Part shown: positions 24,323-31,887 of the stretch, piece by piece | Position numbering within the stretch: the stretch's first letter is position 1 | Layout: each line of letters opens with the position of its first letter | Notes under the pieces: model-generated | Database searches by the model: none | What the model was told of the DNA's origin: nothing | The model's input: the letters and a program-made list of their open reading frames with translations, nothing else | NCBI GenBank assembly: GCA_937897615.1 | Contig: CALCNO010000201.1 | Span: 62,001-126,000, forward strand | DNA: 64,000 nt | Reading direction: 5' to 3' | Origin: an uncultured Anaerolineaceae bacterium | GTDB lineage: Bacteria > Chloroflexota > Anaerolineae > Anaerolineales > Anaerolineaceae | Translations under genes and position numbers: made by a program

Positions 24323-26263
24323 TTACTTCACCAATTCAACCGGAGAGGTGCGCTCGTGAACTTTCTTGGCCCAATCATCGGTCAACTTAACGTTGAGTTT
24401 TTCAGCAAGTTTTCCCAGAGTTTCAAAGGGCGAGAGTGTATCTTCGGCAGGGGTGATTGAGCGTTTGGCTTCGTTGACAAAGCCATCAGCGCTGATGTAG
24501 TGGCCATCCTGCTCCAGCCAGTTGGTTGAAGGAAGCACAACATCGGCGACGCCTGTCAAGGATGAGGCATACGCCGATTGGACGACCTTGAAGGGCACCT
24601 TTTCAAACTCTTTCACGGCTTTCTGGCTTATTTCCTCATCACCGTTGGCAACAAAGAGCACCTTCTTGCCATCAAGTTTTACCGGTTTTTCCAGACCCAA
24701 TTGTGAGGCAGCCAGGCTGTTGGCATTGCCCTTTACACAGAGCACTTTGGCGCCGATCAGGTCGGCAAAGGCCTTGAGTTGCTCAACGTCCGCGCCGTCC
24801 TTGAAGAGGATCACAGGATTGGAGCCGGAGCCGATGACGAAAGCAGCATCCAAATAATCGTCGGTGGAGAGGCCGGTCTTTTCGGCCAGGGATTGCAGTT
24901 CAGAAGCTGCGGCGCCCGCTTTGCCTTTTGCCAGCCCCAGTTTGGCGATGGCCGCAGACAGGGCTTTGAGAGTATCGGCGTTTGTTCCTTTAGCAGCTTT
25001 GATCGCCTTGTTGGCGAATTTTGCCAGATAGTTTTCCTCGCGGTCAATCACCAGCAATTTCAGATCGGCGGGCAGCAGGCGCTTGATGAAGAACCCGGCC
25101 ACCTGGTGATCTGCCAGTAAATCTTCGCCATAGACGAGCACTGCATCGGCGCCCTTGAGGTCCTCAAGTTTGCCTTCAAAGGCGTGTTTTTGTCCATCGG
25201 CGAAGGCGGCAAGCGATTTGGTAAATGCGCCTTCCTCAGTGGTTGTGACCATCTCAATGCCCAGTTTTTCCGCAAACAATTGCTTGAAGCGGGCAAGGGT
25301 TTCCACAGGTTGGCGGGTAGAGACAACCGCGGCAGTTTCTTTTGCAGAACCCTTCATCTGGGCAGCAATGGCGCTCAGGGCTTCTTCCCAGGTGGCGGCT
25401 TTTAAGGCGCCGTTCTTGCGCACCAGGGGGGTGGCAATGCGCTCGCACTTGTCGGTCATCGGGGCAAACCTTCCGGCCTTGCAGATCACGCCTTCGTTCA
25501 TGCTGGCGTCCCAGTCACCTTCAATGCGCACCAGGCTGTTGTTGCGGGTGAGAACATCAATACCGCAGCCAAGCGAGCAGCCCACGCAAACGGTCTTGGT
25601 TTTATCCACTTGGGTTTCTTTGCCGCGGTAAGCGCTCCAGCGGTCAATGAGGGCGCCGGTGGGGCAAACCTGCACACAGGAACCGCAGGAAACACAGGTG
25701 CTTTCTCCCAGGGTAATGCCGGTATCTGCCACGAGGATGGATTTAGCTCCGCGTTCCTCAAAGCCGAGGGTGAAGTTACCAATGAGCTCGCCACAGGCAC
25801 GCACGCAGCGTCGGCAAAGGATGCAGCGGTTGTTTTCAAGGATGATGTACGGATGAGAGGCATCCATTGGATAGGGTTGGTAATTGGGCTGCAACGGCCA
25901 GTGGGTCATCCCTTCGTGATAAGCCGCATTCTGCAGTTCGCAGTCACCGCCGGTTACCTGGCAGTAGGGGCAGAAGTGATTGCGCTCGCTGAACAAAAGG
26001 GTGAGGACGAATTTGCGTGCATCCAGTACCTTTTTGGTGTCGGTTTTGATGACCATGTTATTGCTGACAGGCAGGGTACAGGAAGGCTGCAATGTGCGCG
26101 CTCCCTCAACCTCCACCAGGCAGAGGCGGCATCCACCGTAGGGGGTCAGGTGGGGATGATCGCAAAGCGTGGGGATGTCTACCCCCGCCGCCTGGGCTGC
26201 GCGCAGTACAGTGGTCCCTTCTGCAACTTCTAGTGCCTTTCCATTGATCGTTATGTTAACCAT
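24323..26263 (-). CDS. NuoG/HoxU-like iron-sulfur subunit with degenerate molybdopterin-type C-terminal region
   Basis: A 646-residue electron-wire subunit, far longer than HoxU (about 240). Clusters seen in order: [2Fe-2S] C34, C45, C48, C62; a His/Cys [4Fe-4S] in ERNHFCPYCQVTGGDCELQ; two ferredoxin-type sites CILCRRCVRAC and CVSCGSCVQVC; and a further CVGCSLGC...C of the formate-dehydrogenase/NuoG type near residue 225. The remaining 370 residues look like a shortened molybdopterin oxidoreductase domain (for example VADVVLPSTNWLEQDGHY) without a recognisable cofactor ligand. This layout resembles HydA of the bifurcating NiFe enzyme HydABCSL, as I recall it. It would link the flavin subunits with the NiFe pair. 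The last third is alanine- and lysine-rich, suggesting relaxed constraint. Confidence 0.9.
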   Translation of the reverse strand: MVNITINGKALEVAEGTTVLRAAQAAGVDIPTLCDHPHLTPYGGCRLCLVEVEGARTLQPSCTLPVSNNMVIKTDTKKVLDARKFVLTLLFSERNHFCPYCQVTGGDCELQNAAYHEGMTHWPLQPNYQPYPMDASHPYIILENNRCILCRRCVRACGELIGNFTLGFEERGAKSILVADTGITLGESTCVSCGSCVQVCPTGALIDRWSAYRGKETQVDKTKTVCVGCSLGCGIDVLTRNNSLVRIEGDWDASMNEGVICKAGRFAPMTDKCERIATPLVRKNGALKAATWEEALSAIAAQMKGSAKETAAVVSTRQPVETLARFKQLFAEKLGIEMVTTTEEGAFTKSLAAFADGQKHAFEGKLEDLKGADAVLVYGEDLLADHQVAGFFIKRLLPADLKLLVIDREENYLAKFANKAIKAAKGTNADTLKALSAAIAKLGLAKGKAGAAASELQSLAEKTGLSTDDYLDAAFVIGSGSNPVILFKDGADVEQLKAFADLIGAKVLCVKGNANSLAASQLGLEKPVKLDGKKVLFVANGDEEISQKAVKEFEKVPFKVVQSAYASSLTGVADVVLPSTNWLEQDGHYISADGFVNEAKRSITPAEDTLSPFETLGKLAEKLNVKLTDDWAKKVHERTSPVELVK

Positions 26264-26293
26264 TATTTATTCTCTCCTGTCATGGGAAAATAA

Positions 26294-27928
26294 CTAAATC
26301 TTCTTACCGCTCATCGGGCAAACACCCGTCGGGCAGACTTTTAATCGGATGTGGGCTTCCACTTCAGCCCTGAAGTGGTTCAAAATATCGCGGATTGGTG
26401 CACCGGCAGTTTGCCCCAGGCCGCAATTTGAGAGTTGATAGAGATTGTCGCTCAGGTTCATCAGGTCGGTCAGGTCGTTCAGAGTACCTGTGCCTTCCGA
26501 GATATTCGTGAGGATCTCAAATGCGCGCTGGTTGCCAATGCGGCAGGGGTTGCATTTGCCACAGGATTCTTTGCGGAAGAAGTTGAGCAGCACTTTTGCC
26601 AGATCGACCACGCAGGTATCTTCATCGCAGATGAGCAGGGCGCCGGAGCCGAGTGCCACGCCGGCTTTGCTGAACGAATCAAAGTCCATGGGGGTATCTT
26701 GCAATGTGGCCGGGATGATTGACCCGGAAGAGCCGCCAGTCTGGGCTAGCTTGAAGGGCTTGCCGTTCTTCATTCCTTTGCCGTAGATGGCGATGACTTC
26801 ACGCAGGGTGATGCCCATGGGCACTTCGATCAGGCCTGTGACATTTACATTGCCAAGAATGGTGTACACTTTTGTGCCGGGGCTGGTGGCCGGGCCAAAA
26901 CTGCGGTACCAGTCTGCGCCGTGGCGCAGAATTGGCGCAACATTGGCCAGGGTTTCCACGTTGTTGACCAATGTGGGTTTGCCCCACAGACCGTTGGTGG
27001 TCGGGTAGGGTGGGCGGGCACGCGGTTCACCGCGTTTGCCTTCAATGGATTCGATCAGTGCGGTTTCTTCACCGCAGATATAAGCGCCTGCGCCGGCATG
27101 CACGTGCAGTTTGAGGTTGAAGCCGGTGCCAAAGATGTTCTCGCCCAGGAATCCCATTTCTTCGGCCTGTTTGATGGCGTTTTTCACCCGTTCCTGGGCC
27201 AGGGTATACTCGCCGCGGATATAGAGGAAACCTTCGTCTGCGTCAACGCAGTAAGCGGCAATTGCCAGCGCTTCGATGATGGAGTGGGGATCGCCTTCAA
27301 GGATCAGGCGGTCTTTAAAGGTGCCCGGTTCGCTTTCATCGGCGTTGCAGACGACGTATTTTTTCTCGTTTTTGGTTTTGTTCACAAAGCGCCACTTGGT
27401 GCCAGTGGGGAAACCCGCACCGCCGCGACCGCGCAGTCCGGATTTTTCCAGGATTTCAAAGACATCCTCTGGCTTGTACTCGGTGAGTGTTTTAGCCAGG
27501 GCGGTATAACCATCGTGGACGATGTAGTCGTCAATCGAGTCGGGGTCAATCAGGCCAGCGCGTTCAAGCACAATGCGTTGCTCGGCCGGCAAAGTTCCTT
27601 TGCGGGCGGAAAGCCAGGCAATTCTGCCGGAGAGTTCTCGCACAGGGGCTTGCAGGCCAACAGCAATTCTGCCTTTGTAGAGGTGTTCCTCTACAAGGTC
27701 GTGGACGTTTTCTTTTTTTACAGGGCCGTAGATCACCGCTTCCGGGTAAACAATCACCAGTGGAGCGGCATCGTGGCGGCCAATATCGCCTACCATAGTA
27801 AGCGATATCTCATCCTGCAGGCCAAATGCCTGAATCTCGTGCTGCAACTGCTGGTAGACATCTTTTGCACCATTTTCCAGGCTGGCAGGGTCACTAGAAA
27901 CCAACACCATTGATCGGATTGCTTTCAT
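26294..27928 (-). CDS. hoxF: NuoF/HoxF-like flavin subunit, copy 1 (N-terminal Fe-S cysteines lost)
   Basis: A 544-residue diaphorase subunit that binds FMN, NAD(P) and the N3 [4Fe-4S] cluster. The glycine-rich FMN/NAD site is GLRGRGGAGFPTGTKWRF; CNADESEPGTFKDR and GAGAYICGEETALIESIEG follow; and the N3 ligands are ESCGKCNPC and SNCGLGQ. Residues 1-100 are a thioredoxin-like domain that normally carries a [2Fe-2S] cluster; here all four ligand positions are replaced (S11, S16, D48, H52). The chain ends shortly after CPTGVCPMSGKKI, without the C-terminal ferredoxin domain that the second NuoF copy has. GGAG precedes the ATG. It lies 11 bases after the NuoE copy. Confidence 0.93.
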   Translation of the reverse strand: MKAIRSMVLVSSDPASLENGAKDVYQQLQHEIQAFGLQDEISLTMVGDIGRHDAAPLVIVYPEAVIYGPVKKENVHDLVEEHLYKGRIAVGLQAPVRELSGRIAWLSARKGTLPAEQRIVLERAGLIDPDSIDDYIVHDGYTALAKTLTEYKPEDVFEILEKSGLRGRGGAGFPTGTKWRFVNKTKNEKKYVVCNADESEPGTFKDRLILEGDPHSIIEALAIAAYCVDADEGFLYIRGEYTLAQERVKNAIKQAEEMGFLGENIFGTGFNLKLHVHAGAGAYICGEETALIESIEGKRGEPRARPPYPTTNGLWGKPTLVNNVETLANVAPILRHGADWYRSFGPATSPGTKVYTILGNVNVTGLIEVPMGITLREVIAIYGKGMKNGKPFKLAQTGGSSGSIIPATLQDTPMDFDSFSKAGVALGSGALLICDEDTCVVDLAKVLLNFFRKESCGKCNPCRIGNQRAFEILTNISEGTGTLNDLTDLMNLSDNLYQLSNCGLGQTAGAPIRDILNHFRAEVEAHIRLKVCPTGVCPMSGKKI

Positions 27929-27939
27929 TGTCGGCTCCT

Positions 27940-28419
27940 TTACTCGTACTTTGCCAGGATGGAAGGAACTTGCTCTGGGGTAACATTCCCAAAGACGTCA
28001 TCATCGATCATCATCACCGGGCCAACGCCGCAGACACCCAGACAGCTTGTTGTGGTCAGCGTCCACTTGCCGTCAGGCGTGGTTTGGTCTTCATCGACTT
28101 TTAGGGCATCCTTTACGGCCTGCCATACTTCGCGGCCGCCAGCCACGTGGCAGGGGGCACTCTCGCAGAACTGCACTACGTGCTTGCCCCGCGGTTTGGT
28201 GGATAGCATACGGTAGAAGCTGGCAACAGAGAACAAGTGGCTTTTGGGCGCACGAAGAAGGCGGCTTACTTCGTCAAGAGCTTCGCTTGGAAGATACCCG
28301 ATCTCGCGGTTGATTTCGTTGAGAATAGGGATTAATTCATCCTGCGTTGCTCCAAACTTTGCCACAGCATCTTGAACAGCTTTTACGACAGTACGGGTAT
28401 CTTTTACCTCAATTGCCAT
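27940..28419 (-). CDS. hoxE: NuoE/HoxE-like [2Fe-2S] subunit, copy 1
   Basis: A 159-residue thioredoxin-like ferredoxin. The N-terminal helical part (LNEINREIGYLPSEALDEVS) and cluster ligands QFCESAPC and CLGVCGVGP are standard for NuoE. It partners the downstream NuoF copy 1 (11 bases away). It is preceded by a stem-loop and a good GGAG site, as if translation of the second half of the operon restarts here. The two NuoE copies in the locus are clearly different proteins, not a recent duplication. Confidence 0.93.
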   Translation of the reverse strand: MAIEVKDTRTVVKAVQDAVAKFGATQDELIPILNEINREIGYLPSEALDEVSRLLRAPKSHLFSVASFYRMLSTKPRGKHVVQFCESAPCHVAGGREVWQAVKDALKVDEDQTTPDGKWTLTTTSCLGVCGVGPVMMIDDDVFGNVTPEQVPSILAKYE

Positions 28420-28444
28420 ACGTTGTTCTCCTTTGCTATGTGTT

Positions 28445-28464
28445 CGAGGTTGGCATTAACCTCG
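28445..28464 (-). other. Intercistronic stem-loop between the two diaphorase modules
   Basis: CGAGGTT and AACCTCG (7 perfect pairs) enclose a 6-base loop. On the minus-strand mRNA the hairpin follows directly after the TAA of the HndC-like gene and precedes the hoxE ribosome site. There is no U-tract, so it is not a classical terminator; a processing or stabilising element between the two halves of the operon is more likely. Confidence 0.6.
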
Positions 28465-30246
28465 TTATTTGATCTCAATCGCATTAAAGTTACATACTTG
28501 CTTGCAAATACCGCAGCGCACGCATACGTCGGGGTCAATCACGTGGGTCTGGCGTCTCTCACCAGAGATAGCGTTGACGGGGCAGTTGCGGGCACAAACG
28601 GTACAGCCCGTGCAGGCGCCGTCAATGATCTCGTAGCGGATGAGCGATTTACAAACTTTGGAAGGGCATTTCTTTTCGTAGATATGCGCTTCGTACTCTG
28701 CGCGGAAATGCTTGAGGATGCTCTCAACAGGATTCGGCGCACCCTGGCCCAGGCCGCAAAGGCTGGCTTCTTTGATCTCCTTGCAGAGCATTTCAAGGGT
28801 TTCGATGTCACCATCTTTGCCTTTGCCATCGCAGATGCGCTCGAGGATCTCCAGAATCCTTCTAGTGCCTACGCGGCAGGGGGTGCATTTGCCACAGGAT
28901 TCGTCCTGTGTGAATTCCATAAAGAAACGAGCGATGTCCACCATGCAGGTTTCATCGTCCATAACTACGAGGCCGCCAGAGCCCATGATGGAGCCGGCCT
29001 TGCCGAGTTCTTCGTAATCAACGGGCAGGTCAAGATATTCGGCAGGTAAACAGCCGCCCATAGGGCCGCCGGTTTGAATGGCTTTGAAGCCCTTGTCGTC
29101 TTTGATGCCGCCGCCGACATCGAAAATGATCTCGCGCAGGGTGATGCCAAAGGGAACCTCGATCAGGCCGGTATGTTTTACGTCTCCGGCCAGTGCAAAG
29201 GTCTTGGTTCCTTTGGATTTTTCGGTGCCCATGCTGGCGTACCAATCGGCACCTTTTAGGATGATTTGAGGCACATTCGCATAGGTTTCAACGTTGTTGA
29301 TATTTGAGGGTTTGGCAAAAAGGCCCTTTACCGCCGGGAATGGCGGCCTGGGGCGGGGTTCCCCGCGTTTGCCTTCAATTGATGACATGAGCGCAGTTTC
29401 TTCGCCACAGACAAAGGCACCGGCACCCATACGCACTTCCAGGTCAAAGTCGAACCCGGAGCCAAGAATATTCTTGCCCAGCAGGCCCAGGTTGCGCGCT
29501 TGTTCGATGGCGATGTTCAGGGTTTTGACGGCAATTGGGTACTCAGCGCGGCAGTAGATATAGCCCTGGCTGGAGCCAATCGCATACGCCGCAATGATCA
29601 TGCCTTCGATGACTGCATGCGGATCGCCTTCGAGCACGCGCCGGTTCATAAAGGCACCGGGGTCGCCTTCATCGGCATTGCAGATCACGTACTTGGGAGT
29701 TTCTTTTGAAGCCCGGCAGAACTGCCATTTTTTTCCGGTAGGGAAGCCGGCGCCGCCTCTGCCGCGCAGGCCGGATTTGAGGATGGTATCGATCACTTCC
29801 TCGGGGGTTTTGCCTGAGAGCACTGTCCCCAGTGCTTCATAGCCGTTTTCGGCAATATAGTCCTCAATGTTTTCCGGGTCGATCTTGCCGCAGTTCTTGA
29901 GCACTACCCGGATTTCTTTCGAGGTGGGGGCGCTCAATTCTTCATCAACGACTTTCTTTTCTTCTTCAACGAATTTGCTGGCAACACGGCCTTTTAAGAA
30001 ATGCTCCTCCACGATGTACGGAATATCATCGGGAGTAAGTCCCACATAGTGAACGCCCTCGGGGTAAACCACCATCTCGGGGCCGTTGGAGCAACTGCCA
30101 ATGCGGGAGGTCTCAAGGACCTGGATTTCGTCAATCAACCCCTGGTCTACAAGCTCATCCTGTAAAGTATCAAGCACTTCGTGAGCGCCATGCTTCAGGC
30201 ACTCGGGATCAACACACACCAATACATGAGATCGAAAATACGTCAT
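28465..30246 (-). CDS. hndC: NuoF/HndC-like flavin subunit, copy 2, with C-terminal 2x[4Fe-4S] domain
   Basis: A 593-residue subunit of the HndC/HydB type. The N-terminal thioredoxin-like domain keeps C11, C16 and C52 of its expected [2Fe-2S] ligands, while the fourth position is R48. The FMN/NAD core has GLRGRGGAGFPTGKKWQF, CNADEGDPGAFMNR and GAGAFVCGEETALMSSIEG, and the N3 cluster ligands are ESCGKCTPC and SLCGLGQ. A bacterial ferredoxin-like domain ends the protein with C545/548/551/555 and C575/578/581/585. This extra domain is characteristic of bifurcating or NADP-reducing hydrogenases, where it exchanges electrons with ferredoxin. No [FeFe] catalytic subunit lies nearby, so the partner is probably the NiFe pair. 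Confidence 0.93.
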   Translation of the reverse strand: MTYFRSHVLVCVDPECLKHGAHEVLDTLQDELVDQGLIDEIQVLETSRIGSCSNGPEMVVYPEGVHYVGLTPDDIPYIVEEHFLKGRVASKFVEEEKKVVDEELSAPTSKEIRVVLKNCGKIDPENIEDYIAENGYEALGTVLSGKTPEEVIDTILKSGLRGRGGAGFPTGKKWQFCRASKETPKYVICNADEGDPGAFMNRRVLEGDPHAVIEGMIIAAYAIGSSQGYIYCRAEYPIAVKTLNIAIEQARNLGLLGKNILGSGFDFDLEVRMGAGAFVCGEETALMSSIEGKRGEPRPRPPFPAVKGLFAKPSNINNVETYANVPQIILKGADWYASMGTEKSKGTKTFALAGDVKHTGLIEVPFGITLREIIFDVGGGIKDDKGFKAIQTGGPMGGCLPAEYLDLPVDYEELGKAGSIMGSGGLVVMDDETCMVDIARFFMEFTQDESCGKCTPCRVGTRRILEILERICDGKGKDGDIETLEMLCKEIKEASLCGLGQGAPNPVESILKHFRAEYEAHIYEKKCPSKVCKSLIRYEIIDGACTGCTVCARNCPVNAISGERRQTHVIDPDVCVRCGICKQVCNFNAIEIK

Positions 30247-30274
30247 TATTCACCTGCTGGAATAAGAATGGTTG

Positions 30275-30643
30275 CTAAATTTGAATTACGTTCTTTTCTA
30301 CGATCTTCCCGTTTGCTACATGGTCTTTTACGATCTGGCGGGCAACTTCAGGCGTGACCTTGCCATACGTGACTTTGGGGTTTTCACCGTGGATTACCTG
30401 CACGATCGGTTCTTTTTCGCACAGGCCGATACAACCGGTTTGAGTAACCAGAACGCCATTGACAGAGTCTTTTTCAATGGTTTCGAGAATGGCTTTCATG
30501 GTGTCGCGTGCGCCAGCTGCAATGCCGCAGGTGCCCATGCCAACGATTACCTGCACGGTACCAGAAGCGGCTTTCATTTCACGCTTCTTGATTGCTTCTT
30601 CGCGGGCGCGCTTGAGGTCTTCCAGACTTTTAATGGTTGCCAT
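30275..30643 (-). CDS. hndB: HndB-like thioredoxin-fold [2Fe-2S] ferredoxin
   Basis: A 122-residue protein with the HndB start MATIKSLEDLKRAREEAIKK, C39 in GMGTCGIAAGA, and the later pair in QTGCIGLCEKEP. These are the usual three visible cysteines of the family. HndB is the small ferredoxin-like subunit of NADP-reducing hydrogenases of the HndABCD kind. It lies 28 bases from both the ATPase gene upstream and hndC downstream and is certainly in the same transcript. Confidence 0.92.
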   Translation of the reverse strand: MATIKSLEDLKRAREEAIKKREMKAASGTVQVIVGMGTCGIAAGARDTMKAILETIEKDSVNGVLVTQTGCIGLCEKEPIVQVIHGENPKVTYGKVTPEVARQIVKDHVANGKIVEKNVIQI

Positions 30644-30671
30644 TTTTGCTCCTTGTGTGTACCAAATGATG

Positions 30672-31220
30672 TCAATTTTGGTGCATTATTTCGTTTATAT
30701 TTGTTTCAAAAAGCTCTCGAATGACTCTGAGGATTTCCGGGTCGGTGAGGGGCACGTCCCCGATTGTTTCCTTGATCTCAGCGTCATCGAGTTCAAATAC
30801 CTGGTCATTCTTTCGATAGATGAAAAGCCAGTGAATTGCCGGATTGGAGACCAGCAGGTTCAGATACGTGGTGGCAATGTCTCCCAGGGGCATGCGGTCA
30901 ATGTGGCTGCGTTGAAAGGTAACGCTCAGGGTAGTGCCTGCTCCTGGCTGTGAAGTGATCTCCAGTGAGCCGTTACAGGCTTCGGCAGCTTCTTTCAGAA
31001 GCGGTATCCCCAGGCCTACTTTTCGGGTTGTGCGGGAAGTCACAAAGGGGTCAATAACTTTTTTGACCATTTCCTCGCTCATCCCGCGGCCGTCATCTGC
31101 AATCGTGAGTTTTAAAAGATCGGTAATGCTGTTCTCATCAACGCTTACTGTGATATTCTTTGCACCTGCGGCTATGCTGTTTTCAGCAATATCCAGTATG
31201 TGCAGAGATAATTCTCTCAC
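30672..31220 (-). CDS. Histidine-kinase-like ATPase (HATPase_c) of hydrogenase clusters
   Basis: A 182-residue protein. The GHKL ATP-binding fold fills residues 1-110: N-box LDIAENSIAAGA, G1 TIADDGRGMS, and G2 KVGLGIPLLKEAAE. There is no dimerisation histidine or sensor domain, so it is not a kinase of a two-component pair. The C-terminal 70 residues are unrecognised. In memory, this gene type sits between the NuoE-like and HndB-like genes of many bifurcating hydrogenase operons in Thermotogae and Firmicutes, without known function. It overlaps the NuoE copy 2 gene by 4 bases, so translation is coupled. It could regulate activity or gate assembly of the complex. Confidence 0.87.
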   Translation of the reverse strand: MRELSLHILDIAENSIAAGAKNITVSVDENSITDLLKLTIADDGRGMSEEMVKKVIDPFVTSRTTRKVGLGIPLLKEAAEACNGSLEITSQPGAGTTLSVTFQRSHIDRMPLGDIATTYLNLLVSNPAIHWLFIYRKNDQVFELDDAEIKETIGDVPLTDPEILRVIRELFETNINEIMHQN

Positions 31221-31735
31221 TCAGTCACTTCCTGGATCGGTTTAAGGATCTGAGGCAATTTATTGGGCTTTACACGGCCAATTACATCCTCATCGATGAC
31301 GATCACTGGCGCCTGTGAGCATGCGCCCACGCAGCGGCAAACCTCAAGAGTGATATTACCGTCCTGGCTGGTTTGCCCCGGTTCGATGCCCAGCACCTGC
31401 TTCGTTTTCTCGATCAATGCTGCTGTGCCGCCCACATAGCAGGCTGTACCCATGCAGAACTTCACCGTATGTTTTCCGCGTGGGGTGGTGGTAAAGAAGG
31501 AGTAGAAGGATACTACCCCGTGAACCCGCGATACCGGTACTTTAAGTCGATCGGCAACATAGTTTTGCAAATCTTCCGAGACAAATCCGATGGCTGATTG
31601 CAGTTCATTGAGAACCACCATGGTTGCACCGGGGCGCTCGCGGTTATCATCGATGATTTTATCGATGATGGCCTTTTTTTCTGGGATCAACAGGGGATTG
31701 TTCTTTACAGCATAATCTGTCTGAGACGTTGTCAT
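31217..31735 (-). CDS. hndA: NuoE/HndA-like [2Fe-2S] subunit, copy 2
   Basis: A 172-residue NuoE. Ligands FCMGTACYVGG and CRCVGACSQAPV form the [2Fe-2S] site, and the N-terminal helical region LNELQSAIGFVSEDLQNYV precedes it. GGAG lies 8 bases before the ATG. It is the first gene of the hydrogenase operon and partners HndC-like NuoF copy 2. The 151-base region upstream should carry the main hydrogenase promoter. Confidence 0.92.
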   Translation of the reverse strand: MTTSQTDYAVKNNPLLIPEKKAIIDKIIDDNRERPGATMVVLNELQSAIGFVSEDLQNYVADRLKVPVSRVHGVVSFYSFFTTTPRGKHTVKFCMGTACYVGGTAALIEKTKQVLGIEPGQTSQDGNITLEVCRCVGACSQAPVIVIDEDVIGRVKPNKLPQILKPIQEVTE

Positions 31736-31887
31736 GCATCCAACTCCAGTAATATAAAGTATTTCTTATACACAGTTTAAGTCTATCACCCGCAGTGAGA
31801 CTGACCACTTACAATTGTCACACTTTGTGGCGATGCTTATCGTATCTTACTTCTTTGTTATGAATCGATTTATTATATCGTAAAGTT
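31736..31887 (-). promoter_or_regulatory. Probable control region of the hydrogenase operon
   Basis: A gene-free stretch between the PHP gene stop and hndA. On the minus strand TTAAAC (31775-31780), an 18-base spacer and TATATT (31751-31756) form a weak promoter with a 16-base leader. Farther upstream, GTCACA-CTT-TGTGGC (31817-31831) is an imperfect inverted repeat that could be an operator. No terminator separates the PHP gene from hndA, so read-through is also possible. Confidence 0.35.

Noticed and set aside
26921..27913. A 330-codon open frame on the plus strand opposite hoxF.
   Set aside because: Antisense shadow without any recognisable motif; the NuoF frame on the other strand has all expected motifs.
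22310..31735. A complex I (nuo) operon, suggested by NuoE, NuoF and NuoG-like genes.
   Set aside because: No membrane subunits (NuoA, H, J-N) or NuoB/C/D are present; HoxY and HoxH with Hyp genes make it a soluble hydrogenase.
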